Shown here: in pieces, positions 18,010 to 25,343 of the stretch
Numbering within the stretch: position 1 is the first letter of the stretch
Layout of the letters: each line of letters starts with the position of its first letter
NCBI RefSeq assembly: GCF_032921865.1
Contig: NZ_CP136684.1
Span: forward strand, 2,639,001-2,703,000
DNA from: Thalassospira lucentensis
Lineage (GTDB): Bacteria > Pseudomonadota > Alphaproteobacteria > Rhodospirillales > Thalassospiraceae
Length of the DNA: 64,000 nt
Direction of reading: 5' to 3'
Made by a program: the position numbers and the translations under genes
The notes under the pieces: model-generated
Told to the model about the DNA's origin: nothing
The model's database searches: none
The model's input: the letters and a program-made list of their open reading frames with translations, nothing else

Positions 18010-18855
18010 TTACCCCTTCACCCCGGCAAGTACATGAAAACAAATCGGAACCTGAAAATGCCCGTCCGCTACATAAGGACGGAGTGCTTCGAACATCGCG
18101 GCATCAATCGCCCCGCGTTCCGCATCCGTGGCGGCACGTAGTTGCGGCCCAAACAGCATTTCCATCTGCGGCTTCCAGAATGTCGCGCGTTCCGGGATGC
18201 GCCCGGCGGGATTATGGGTGGTGATGGCAACATCGCCAAACCCGCCCCGCACCATGCGCGCAGTCGCCGACGCCGGATCGGCAAAGCCAAACAGGTCAAG
18301 CCCCGCATCGGCAAACCCGGTGCCCAGCATATTGCCCAGAACCCCATCCATGGCGGCAAATAACGGATTATCGACCAGCGGCGCCCACAGCATGAAGCTC
18401 GCCCGGCCACCAGCGCGCAAGACCCGGCTGGCCTCATGAAGGGCGGCATCGGGATCACGGCAAAACATCACACCAAACCGGCACGAAATCGCATCCATCG
18501 TGCCCGCCCCAAAGGGCAGCTTTTCCATGTCGGCCGCAACCACCGACAGATTGCCAATCCCCTCCGCCCCGGCGCGTTCCACCAACCCGGCACACATGCC
18601 CGGCACGATGTCGGATGCGATCACTTGGCCGTGCAGGCCTGAATCATCCTCACCAGCCAGCATCCGCGCAATTCCGAATGCCGGTTCCCCGACCCCGGAC
18701 GCGAGATCAAGCACGGCCAATCCTTGCCCATCGGCGGCCCGTGCCAAAGTCGGCAGATCGAGTGCTGCGATCAGATGCCGGTTGATCTTCTGTGCTGCGG
18801 GGGCGAGTTGATCAGCCCAGTTCAGCCAGTCTGAGGAAAGGTGGTGCCACGTCAT
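18010..18855 (-). CDS. Class I SAM-dependent methyltransferase
   Basis: The start at 18855 is chosen because its ATG overlaps the TGA of the upstream gene, giving 281 residues from MTWHHLSSDWLNWADQLAP. The SAM-binding motif I reads VLDLASGVGEPAFGIA, followed by IASDIVPGM and ADMEKLPFGAGTMDAISCRFGVMF, and RVLRAGGRASFMLWAP. This is the ubiquinone/menaquinone-methyltransferase-like (Methyltransf_11) group, whose members act on many small molecules. The substrate cannot be named. Base composition is that of the GC-rich backbone, unlike the upstream gene's looser codon use. Confidence 0.85.
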   Translation of the reverse strand: MTWHHLSSDWLNWADQLAPAAQKINRHLIAALDLPTLARAADGQGLAVLDLASGVGEPAFGIARMLAGEDDSGLHGQVIASDIVPGMCAGLVERAGAEGIGNLSVVAADMEKLPFGAGTMDAISCRFGVMFCRDPDAALHEASRVLRAGGRASFMLWAPLVDNPLFAAMDGVLGNMLGTGFADAGLDLFGFADPASATARMVRGGFGDVAITTHNPAGRIPERATFWKPQMEMLFGPQLRAATDAERGAIDAAMFEALRPYVADGHFQVPICFHVLAGVKG

Positions 18856-19283
18856 ATTTGTAAAAGATATATCGCAATTGCGCTTAGACAGACTACTATG
18901 TGCGGTAGGCTTATATGTGGCCAATGCATTATTTTAAAAGCAAACAGTGACCGCCCATTCTGATTCCAATGTTCACTCCATGAGGTGGCAATTCTGAATG
19001 GTTGTATTGGGGTGCCTGTTTGAAAAGCCGCTTCGATTTCTTTGATGCGCCCGTAAAATGCCTGCTGGTTCGCTTTCCATAGTGCTTCAATCAACCAAAA
19101 TACGACTGAAGATGCAGCTGCTACTAGTAACACTAGCGGTTTTTCTTCAATAATGCTTGTTACAATACCTGCTGCACTGAGGGTTACGCTCCAAGTTTTG
19201 ATCGTCAATGATTTCCCATCAAATTCTTCGACAATCCTTTGGAGATGCTCGTATTCTGAAATAAGTTCGGAGTGCTGGGTCAT
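18852..19283 (-). CDS. Small membrane protein, unknown function
   Basis: The 143-residue protein starts MTQHSELISEYEHLQRIVEE. Two close membrane segments lie at about 33-65 (GIVTSIIEEKPLVLLVAAASSVVFWLIEALW) and one more at the C-terminus (about 125-142). A conserved-looking region just before the first segment reads EEFDGKSLTIKTWSVTLSAAG. I have seen this pattern only in uncharacterised proteins. It overlaps the methyltransferase gene by four bases, so the two are translationally coupled. It also borders the AT-rich island on the right and is itself lower in GC than the backbone. It may belong to the incoming DNA. Confidence 0.72.
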   Translation of the reverse strand: MTQHSELISEYEHLQRIVEEFDGKSLTIKTWSVTLSAAGIVTSIIEEKPLVLLVAAASSVVFWLIEALWKANQQAFYGRIKEIEAAFQTGTPIQPFRIATSWSEHWNQNGRSLFAFKIMHWPHISLPHIVVCLSAIAIYLLQI

Positions 19284-19362
19284 TTGGATCCTGAAGATAG
19301 CTTTGAGAATGGAGGAAATATTGCTCGGTTGGTTAGTGACCTCTATCTAGGGTAAAGTGATT

Positions 19363-19496
19363 GTGTTTCATATCGCCTAAAGGTAACTTCGTTTTAGGCA
19401 TTTTTATATTGTTAAATGTCAGATTGTTGTAGGTAAGTGCGTTGTGTCAAGGAGATCAAATTTGTTGAGGGGGCTCCACAAAAACTCATGAAACAC
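19363..19496. other. Structured leader region before the AT-rich operon
   Basis: A 9-bp inverted repeat, GTGTTTCAT (19363-19371) and ATGAAACAC (19488-19496), encloses a second perfect 7-bp hairpin, GCCTAAA (19375-19381) with TTTAGGC (19393-19399), that runs into ATTTTTAT. The stretch ends about 48 bases before the methylase start. It could be a short leader RNA, a terminator shielding the operon, or the promoter region of the operon. The 19284-19544 gap contains no gene. Confidence 0.4.
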
Positions 19497-19544
19497 GTGA
19501 TAGTCCCGAAATCGAATTAACGATTATAGCTGGAAGCTAAAAGT

Positions 19545-20345
19545 ATGCAGTTGTTGAAGTGGGCGGGGAGCAAAATGGGGTCCGCTCGGGAAATTATGCC
19601 CTATCTTGATTTTGATCGTCCTTACTATGAACCATTCTGTGGTTCTGCATCATTTTTTTTAAAGTCGAATCCTCCTGCCGCAATACTAAATGATTACAAT
19701 CCCGCTCTTATTTCTTTTTATGCGAATATTAGGGTTAACCCTAAAAAAGTTTGGGATGTGTATAATGATATAAATATAGGTGAAGAAGATTATTATAAAG
19801 TAAGGGACGAGTTTAATATTTTATCATGCGGGATTGTGAAGGCTGGATTTTTTCTATATTTGAATCATTATTGTTTTAATGGCATATATAGAACTAACAA
19901 AAAAGGTAATTTCAATACTCCATTTGGGGCTAAGTTGAAAATTAAAAAGAAAATATCATTTGAAGATGTTTTGTTTTTTTCAAATAAGCTCAGAATGGCT
20001 AAATTGTTTAGTTTAGATTTCGAAGATTTTTTAAGGAATTCTTCCCCTTCTGGTTCTACGATTTATATGGACCCGCCATACTTTACAAAAGACGCAAGAG
20101 TTTTTAGTGAGTATGGAAATAAAGAATTCGGCGGGGAAGATTTGGAGAGGTTGCGTGATGTCGCCGTGTGGTGCTCGAAACGAGAAAATCGAGTTGTAAT
20201 TTCATATAGAGACTGTTCGGAATTTCGCGGCCTATTTTCCAATTGGATAGTTGGAAGTGTCAATGTTCGTAGAAATGTTGGCGGTTTTGTCGGGCGACGT
20301 AAAAAAGATAATGAGCTTATCGCTGTGTTAGGGGGGAGGGTATGA
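19545..20345 (+). CDS. Dam-family DNA N6-adenine methyltransferase
   Basis: The 266-residue protein has all main blocks of the D12 class of adenine methyltransferases. They are KWAGSK (residues 5-10), the SAM-site EPFCGS (29-34), NDYNPAL, the LNHYCFNGIYR block with GNFNTPFG (about 106-128) and the catalytic DPPYF (176-180). It should methylate adenine in DNA using SAM, and Dam relatives often target GATC. A GGAAG site precedes the ATG. It is the first gene of a four-gene AT-rich operon, overlapping the next gene by four bases. There is no recognisable restriction endonuclease beside it, so it could mark self DNA for the other three proteins. Confidence 0.93.
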   Translation: MQLLKWAGSKMGSAREIMPYLDFDRPYYEPFCGSASFFLKSNPPAAILNDYNPALISFYANIRVNPKKVWDVYNDINIGEEDYYKVRDEFNILSCGIVKAGFFLYLNHYCFNGIYRTNKKGNFNTPFGAKLKIKKKISFEDVLFFSNKLRMAKLFSLDFEDFLRNSSPSGSTIYMDPPYFTKDARVFSEYGNKEFGGEDLERLRDVAVWCSKRENRVVISYRDCSEFRGLFSNWIVGSVNVRRNVGGFVGRRKKDNELIAVLGGRV

Positions 20346-21535
20346 AGGCCCTAATTGTCAGCGATATTCATGCGCTATCTATGGATATACGAGAGTCGGC
20401 AGGTGGATATAGTGGGGGGCAAGGGAGCGATTTTTATATTGAGAATAGGCACCCCTCAAGAAACCCGATAATATCGATAGTGGATTGTTTGAAAGACAAG
20501 GACCTAAACATAGACGCTCTTGTTTGTTTGGGTGATTTGGCTCATCAAGCCAAGAAACTTCCCTTGATTACTGTTTGGAGTGATCTTCATTTCGTCGCAG
20601 AAGAGCTTGGAATACCTCATGTAATATCTGTTACGGGAAATCACGATATAGATTCACGCGCTGATAACATCAGAGCTGCAGAAAACAGGTTGGAATATTT
20701 ATCCCAAATTAAACCAGAGTTTCCGTCATCAAATCAAGAATTCAATGATCATTATTACAGGAACGGTGTCTCTGCTCTCGAGATTGGTGACTGTTTGTTG
20801 ATTGCATTGGATACATGTCGACTACATGGCCTCGGGACCGATCGGGCGGATGAGATATTCAGTGTTGGTCATCTGACTGATGGTATGATTTCAGCTGTAC
20901 TTGATATAATTGCGCAGACTAATTTGAATCATATTCTAATAGCTATGCATCATCATCCTCAGAAGATTGATGAGATTACTGATCCGACGTATGATCAGAT
21001 TCCAAGCGGGCCGGTATTTTTAGAGAGGTTGGCAAACTGTGGAAAGCAGTGTGTTGTTTTGCATGGCCATAAACATCTAGGCGCATTGAAGCGTTTTGTG
21101 ACCGGGCAAAATCCTCCCTACATTTTGTCAGCTTCAAGCTTGGCGGCGTTGCCATACAGGCGGCTTGAGCGTTTTCATACCAACCAGTTTCATATTTTAG
21201 ATTTTCATACTCACGAGCAAGGTTCGCCGTCTGGGGTGGTTTATTCATGGGAATGGGGGGAGGTCGCATGGCAGGTGAGTGGAAGGGATGCTATGCCGCA
21301 TACTCGACGATTTGGTGTGGAGCCAGATGTCGGGCAAGTGGCGCGAGATTTGCTTTCTCTAAATGCAGTTGGATTTAGGAGCTTGGAGGATCTGACCCAG
21401 ACGGCTGTGGGGGTTGAATACTTATCTGTTAAGCAAATGGATGAAGTTAACTGTTTGATGGTAGGCGGAAATCGTAAACTAGTTGGAGAAAGAGGGCAGG
21501 TGATCGGTATGCTGATTCAAGGAGACGGATCATGA
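20342..21535 (+). CDS. Calcineurin-like metallophosphoesterase
   Basis: The 397-residue protein has a complete two-metal phosphoesterase set: DIH (residues 8-10), GD (64-65), GNHD (99-102), MHHHP (202-206) and HGHKH (241-245). This fold includes nucleases (Mre11/SbcD), cyclic-nucleotide phosphodiesterases and protein phosphatases. The reading LIVSDIHALS and VISVTGNHDI is closest in style to the CpdA/Mre11 side, but substrate is not decided. About 100 residues after the catalytic domain (from about 295) form an unknown C-terminal part. The start overlaps the methylase stop (ATGA) behind GGGGGGAGGG. The stop overlaps the ATPase start in the same way. Confidence 0.9.
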   Translation: MKALIVSDIHALSMDIRESAGGYSGGQGSDFYIENRHPSRNPIISIVDCLKDKDLNIDALVCLGDLAHQAKKLPLITVWSDLHFVAEELGIPHVISVTGNHDIDSRADNIRAAENRLEYLSQIKPEFPSSNQEFNDHYYRNGVSALEIGDCLLIALDTCRLHGLGTDRADEIFSVGHLTDGMISAVLDIIAQTNLNHILIAMHHHPQKIDEITDPTYDQIPSGPVFLERLANCGKQCVVLHGHKHLGALKRFVTGQNPPYILSASSLAALPYRRLERFHTNQFHILDFHTHEQGSPSGVVYSWEWGEVAWQVSGRDAMPHTRRFGVEPDVGQVARDLLSLNAVGFRSLEDLTQTAVGVEYLSVKQMDEVNCLMVGGNRKLVGERGQVIGMLIQGDGS

Positions 21536-23385
21536 GTAACCATCCGACAGCGTTTAATGCGAGAAATAAAACTCCTCGGGAAATTGTTGAGCATCTAGTT
21601 ATGCCGAAGGAGTTCAGTAAAATTGCTGGATATCATAATCTTGTTTTGGTGGGGCCAAGAGGAATTGGGAAGACCACTATATTAAAATCCCTTACTCCAT
21701 CTGGTTTATATTTTATGAGCAAGAGGGGTGATTTTTGTAATATTTTAAAAGAAATAGATTTGAACTATATACCTATATATATCCCGGCGGAGACTCTTTG
21801 GAAGGGAAATGCAAATATTATTAAGATGAGTGATGGTGGGGAAGGTTTTAAGGAAATAATACTTAATGGTTTGTTTGTTGATCATTGTTTGCATGAACTT
21901 ATTTCCTCTTTTGAGGATAGCCGGAACATTGCAAAAAAATTTAGTGATAAGGATGCTCCATATTGGGCGGTTCGGGTCGATGAAGATCAAGAGGTCGAAA
22001 TATCTAGGAAATGCTCCAAATTTTGGAAGTTAAAACAGGTTGAAACATCTTTTCTAGGGGTAAAGCTGGCTCTTATAGATCGGGCAAACTCGTTTAGATC
22101 GAAAATTAATTCATTCGAGCAATTAAACGATCATTCCCGAATTGTTTCAGATCATCTAGATGTTCTTCTGATGTTTAGAGGTTTTTTTGATATAGTTGAT
22201 AATGTTCTTGGAGAGGTGAAGAAGTGGAGTATAAATTTCGACGAAATGGAAATTGCCCCTAAGAGAGTTCTTTATAAATTATATGAAAACTTGCGGTCAT
22301 TTGATCACAGAGTAGTTCTTAAATTTTCTCTTTTCCCCTTTGTTGATTTTTATGACATTGAGGCTAAGCTGTCATCTGGATCTTCTCCCGTTGAGGGGCA
22401 GGACTTTATTGCTGTAAACTTGACCAGTAAATTTGCAAATCCAGAATATGATTTTTCTCGGGAATTGGTGGCTTTGCAGTGCGCTAAGAGAAAAGTTGAT
22501 TTTGACGATTTTGTTCTATATCTGAATTCCTCTCAGGCAATTAACAAAAGAACAAGAGACTATAAAAAGACTAGGTTTGAGAAAAATTTTGAAAAAATAT
22601 TTGATAATGCAATAAAAGATAATGAAGATAAAAGTTTTATTGAGTATATGAGTGATCAGGGAGTGGATGATGTTGGAAGTATTAGAGAGTTAACTGGAGC
22701 AAAAAGAGCTCAACAGGTAAGGAAAATTGCGCCGATAGTAGAGATTAGAAGCTATTATTTATCTGAAAAGGTTAGGCAAGAAGGGGTGATACGGAGGAGA
22801 TCTGTTAAAGGTTACGGGTATTATCATGGATTTGATCAAATTATTAGTTTAGCCGAAAGTAATCCAAGGGCTATTAATTTCTACATTAATGAACTTTTGG
22901 ATAGTTTTCTTTCTGGTGAGAGCTCATCTACTGCGCAGAACCGCGTTATCAGTCGTAATGTCGATCGGTTCCGGGCTTTGGTTGCAACGCAGGCTGTTCC
23001 GACAAGTGGGCATAATCGAAAAGTACGGAATCCTCTCGATGTTGTTGACTGTTTGGGGGCCTCTATTTCTTTGGGTTTATTTGATAAGAAATTTCGTCCT
23101 GAACCTGCCCTTTCTTTTATTTTCAAGGATATTGATGTTGTGACCAAAGATATACTTGGCATTGCTATAAATGCTGGAGCTTTGGTTGTTGACCAACGAA
23201 GGGAAGGTAAGCATCTTCTTTTTGAAATTACAGATTGCCGCGCACGTGTTTCCCACAGAATTGCACCTTTCTATCCATTGCCCTTAATAACCGGGCAAAG
23301 TAAGGTTATAAATAATATCCCAGATGGCAATGAGACAAGAAAACGTCAGCCTGACTTATTGAATTGGGGGGCTCTTGATGATTGA
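21532..23385 (+). CDS. P-loop ATPase resembling ORC/CDC6-type AAA proteins
   Basis: The 617-residue protein opens with FNARNKTPREIVEHLVMP and then LVLVGPRGIGKTTILKSL, a Walker A box at residues 41-49. That layout matches a group of prokaryotic ATPases likened to ORC/CDC6 and found near other accessory genes. After the P-loop the sequence is long, helical and poorly conserved. A winged-helix-like section may lie near the C-terminus (about 505-570). The gene is strongly AT-rich: the 60 bases at 21721-21780 contain only 13 G or C. It overlaps both neighbours, so it should be made in step with them. Its likely role is a sensor or motor for the system. Confidence 0.72.
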   Translation: MSNHPTAFNARNKTPREIVEHLVMPKEFSKIAGYHNLVLVGPRGIGKTTILKSLTPSGLYFMSKRGDFCNILKEIDLNYIPIYIPAETLWKGNANIIKMSDGGEGFKEIILNGLFVDHCLHELISSFEDSRNIAKKFSDKDAPYWAVRVDEDQEVEISRKCSKFWKLKQVETSFLGVKLALIDRANSFRSKINSFEQLNDHSRIVSDHLDVLLMFRGFFDIVDNVLGEVKKWSINFDEMEIAPKRVLYKLYENLRSFDHRVVLKFSLFPFVDFYDIEAKLSSGSSPVEGQDFIAVNLTSKFANPEYDFSRELVALQCAKRKVDFDDFVLYLNSSQAINKRTRDYKKTRFEKNFEKIFDNAIKDNEDKSFIEYMSDQGVDDVGSIRELTGAKRAQQVRKIAPIVEIRSYYLSEKVRQEGVIRRRSVKGYGYYHGFDQIISLAESNPRAINFYINELLDSFLSGESSSTAQNRVISRNVDRFRALVATQAVPTSGHNRKVRNPLDVVDCLGASISLGLFDKKFRPEPALSFIFKDIDVVTKDILGIAINAGALVVDQRREGKHLLFEITDCRARVSHRIAPFYPLPLITGQSKVINNIPDGNETRKRQPDLLNWGALDD

Positions 23386-24298
23386 CATTATTGTTAATGA
23401 CATTGGTGATATGTCACCGGATATATTTATTGGTTGTATAGGTTATGAGGATAGATCAAAGTACTATTTTCAGAACTACATAGATCCAGACCTATGTAAT
23501 GTTATGTTTTATGATTATATGTCATCTGGAGTTTTATCTTATGATGCAAATAAATCATTTATGTCATCATTTGATAAGATGGGAATTTTCTCTGAAATAG
23601 ATGAGGTTTTTTTTTATTTTAAGGATTTGTTAAATAAAAATAATAATTCCAAAGTGGTGTTGGATGTAACTTCTTTTGATAGAGAGGTTATTGGTAGGTT
23701 GATGCATTTGATGTTTTTGGAGAGAGAAAGAATTTGTAGCGTATGTTTAATTTATTGCCCTAGGAAGTTTGTCGATATTGATCTTAAGTTTGATGTGGTT
23801 CAATCGTTTGGGCCAGTTTTACCTATTTTTCTGGGGGATGCATCTTCTAGTCGTCACGAGCTATGCCTCATACTTGGCGCTGGTTATGAGTATGGGAAGG
23901 CAGTTGGAGCAATCGATACTCTTGAACCGGATAACGTATACTGTTTTCGTCCAACCGGAACTAATCCAAAATTTGATGAGTTTATCGACAAAGCAAATGT
24001 AGACTTTAATTTCATTGATAATAAAGATCATATTATTTCATATGACCTTAATGACGTAGACTTGTTATACTATAGACTTAGAAGGCTTGTTGAGGCGGAA
24101 TCTTCTAGAAGAGATATTCTGATATTGCCTCTTGGGCCAAAATTATTTGCTGCTCTGTCAATGATAGTTGGTCTTATACTTCATCCATCAGTTATGATTT
24201 GGAGGCATTCTAGCTGTTCCACAAATCATCCGGATTCTATAACAGATGCAATCGCAACAGGAAATATTCTGAAGTTTAGCTTCTCCTTTGATAATTAG
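23378..24298 (+). CDS. Unrecognised protein with Rossmann/CARF-like motifs
   Basis: I do not recognise a named family. The ATG at 23378 overlaps the ATPase stop by eight bases (a TTG just before it is also possible), giving 306 residues. The N-terminus IDIIVND...PDIFIGCIGYEDRS has an alternating strand-helix look, and a second strand block reads SKVVLDVTSFDREVIGRL (about 92-108). A strand ending in 'D-V-T-S' followed by a basic or acidic helix start resembles the ligand loop of CARF-type folds seen in accessory defence proteins. That link is an inference. The 3' end LKFSFSFDN is followed by an AT-rich GCTTATA/TATAAGC hairpin at 24312-24333. It is the last gene of the operon. Confidence 0.75.
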   Translation: MIDIIVNDIGDMSPDIFIGCIGYEDRSKYYFQNYIDPDLCNVMFYDYMSSGVLSYDANKSFMSSFDKMGIFSEIDEVFFYFKDLLNKNNNSKVVLDVTSFDREVIGRLMHLMFLERERICSVCLIYCPRKFVDIDLKFDVVQSFGPVLPIFLGDASSSRHELCLILGAGYEYGKAVGAIDTLEPDNVYCFRPTGTNPKFDEFIDKANVDFNFIDNKDHIISYDLNDVDLLYYRLRRLVEAESSRRDILILPLGPKLFAALSMIVGLILHPSVMIWRHSSCSTNHPDSITDAIATGNILKFSFSFDN

Positions 24299-24387
24299 TT
24301 TGTATTTTTTTGCTTATATTTATGTTTATAAGCCGCATCATTAATTTTCAAATTTTCATTGTATCGAATCATTTCTGATGATTGTCC

Positions 24388-24999
24388 TCACTCAATCACC
24401 GCACAAGCAATCCGGTCCCCGGCATCGCCTGAGGGCTGGGATTTATAGTCGTCGGCACCGGCATGGATGATGACGGCCTTGCCGTGAATGTTGGTTTCGC
24501 CGGTGCCGTCAAAGCGAACGGCGTTATTGAGAATCTGGGCGTAAAGTTCGCCCTTGTCATTGACATACTGGTTCATCATGTCGCCTGCATGCGGGCCGTC
24601 GGCAAATTCATGGCCGTGGGATTTGTTCGTTGGGTTGAAATGGCCGCCGGCGGATTTGAAGCCTCCTTTCGCATCGCATTCGCCGTTTTCATGGATATGA
24701 AACGCCACCCACTGCCCGGGAGGAAGGTCGCGAAGCTCGATCTTCAGGATCGCGGCATCCGGCACGCCATTGACCGTCAGCGTTCCGATTTCCGCACCAC
24801 TTGCATTGATAAAGCTTGATTGGGCTTCCTCGCCCGCCCTGGCATGGCCGGGCACAAGCGCCATCGCCGCACCAAGGGCGAGAAGTGCCGCCGTGGCGGC
24901 GGTCGCCAGTGCCATGTGGCGGGCATCATTGGCTTTGGTGGCGGTGGGAATGGCGGCGGCATTTGATTTCGGGCGGCAGATGTTTTCGCGATGGAACAT
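24388..24999 (-). CDS. sodC: Periplasmic Cu/Zn superoxide dismutase
   Basis: This enzyme dismutates superoxide in the periplasm. From the Met at 24999, which has an AGAGGA ribosome site, it is 203 residues. An open frame continues 80 codons further upstream but looks non-coding. A signal segment lies at about residues 27-55 (LATAATAALLALGAAM, cleavage near HARAGEE). Metal ligands are visible: HIHENGEC, GHFNPTNKSHGHEFADGPHAGD and the late HAGADDY. Two Cys (GEC and IACAVIE) can form the usual disulfide. GC-rich codon use resumes here, so the gene marks the right edge of the AT-rich island. Confidence 0.93.
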   Translation of the reverse strand: MFHRENICRPKSNAAAIPTATKANDARHMALATAATAALLALGAAMALVPGHARAGEEAQSSFINASGAEIGTLTVNGVPDAAILKIELRDLPPGQWVAFHIHENGECDAKGGFKSAGGHFNPTNKSHGHEFADGPHAGDMMNQYVNDKGELYAQILNNAVRFDGTGETNIHGKAVIIHAGADDYKSQPSGDAGDRIACAVIE

Positions 25000-25343
25000 G
25001 GGAAATCCTCTGCTGTTGCGGGCGGGCCCGTGGGCGGCATGGTGCCGGTTTGGCCGTTCTTTGAAAAACTGTCTTTGTAAAACTGGTGAGGTCGGGTTTT
25101 GTTCCGTAAATCTTTGGTTTTTTGGTTGAATTGCGACCGGAGTATTGACGGGGTTTGAGGCTATTTTGTGGGGCGGGATGGGCTCCGGACTTTGCGGGCG
25201 TGCCGGGGCGGGATTGATGGGGGGCGACAGGAAGCGCATGACAAAGGGGCCGCTGTCACAAGGGCGGGTCTGGGAGCGTCAGGTTTGAGGCGGCGCGGGC
25301 CGCCGTGATCACGGCATAACCGGACGGGGTGCAGGCACTGACC
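25000..25343. other. Intergenic region between divergent sodC and membrane-protein genes
   Basis: About 340 bases separate two divergent starts, so both promoters should lie here. I see no strong repeat, terminator or RNA gene. Open frames that cross it lack ribosome sites and do not look coding. Confidence 0.5.

Noticed and set aside
19363-19496. Retron-like inverted repeats
   Set aside because: Flanking repeats and a hairpin are present, but there is no reverse transcriptase in the window.
24312-24333. Terminator of the island operon
   Set aside because: GCTTATA/TATAAGC pairs, but the T-run lies before the hairpin and not after it, so it does not fit an intrinsic terminator on either strand.
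24388-25239. Longer sodC start at 25239
   Set aside because: The extra 80 codons are Pro/Arg-rich, lack a ribosome site, and the Met at 24999 has AGAGGA and a normal signal segment.
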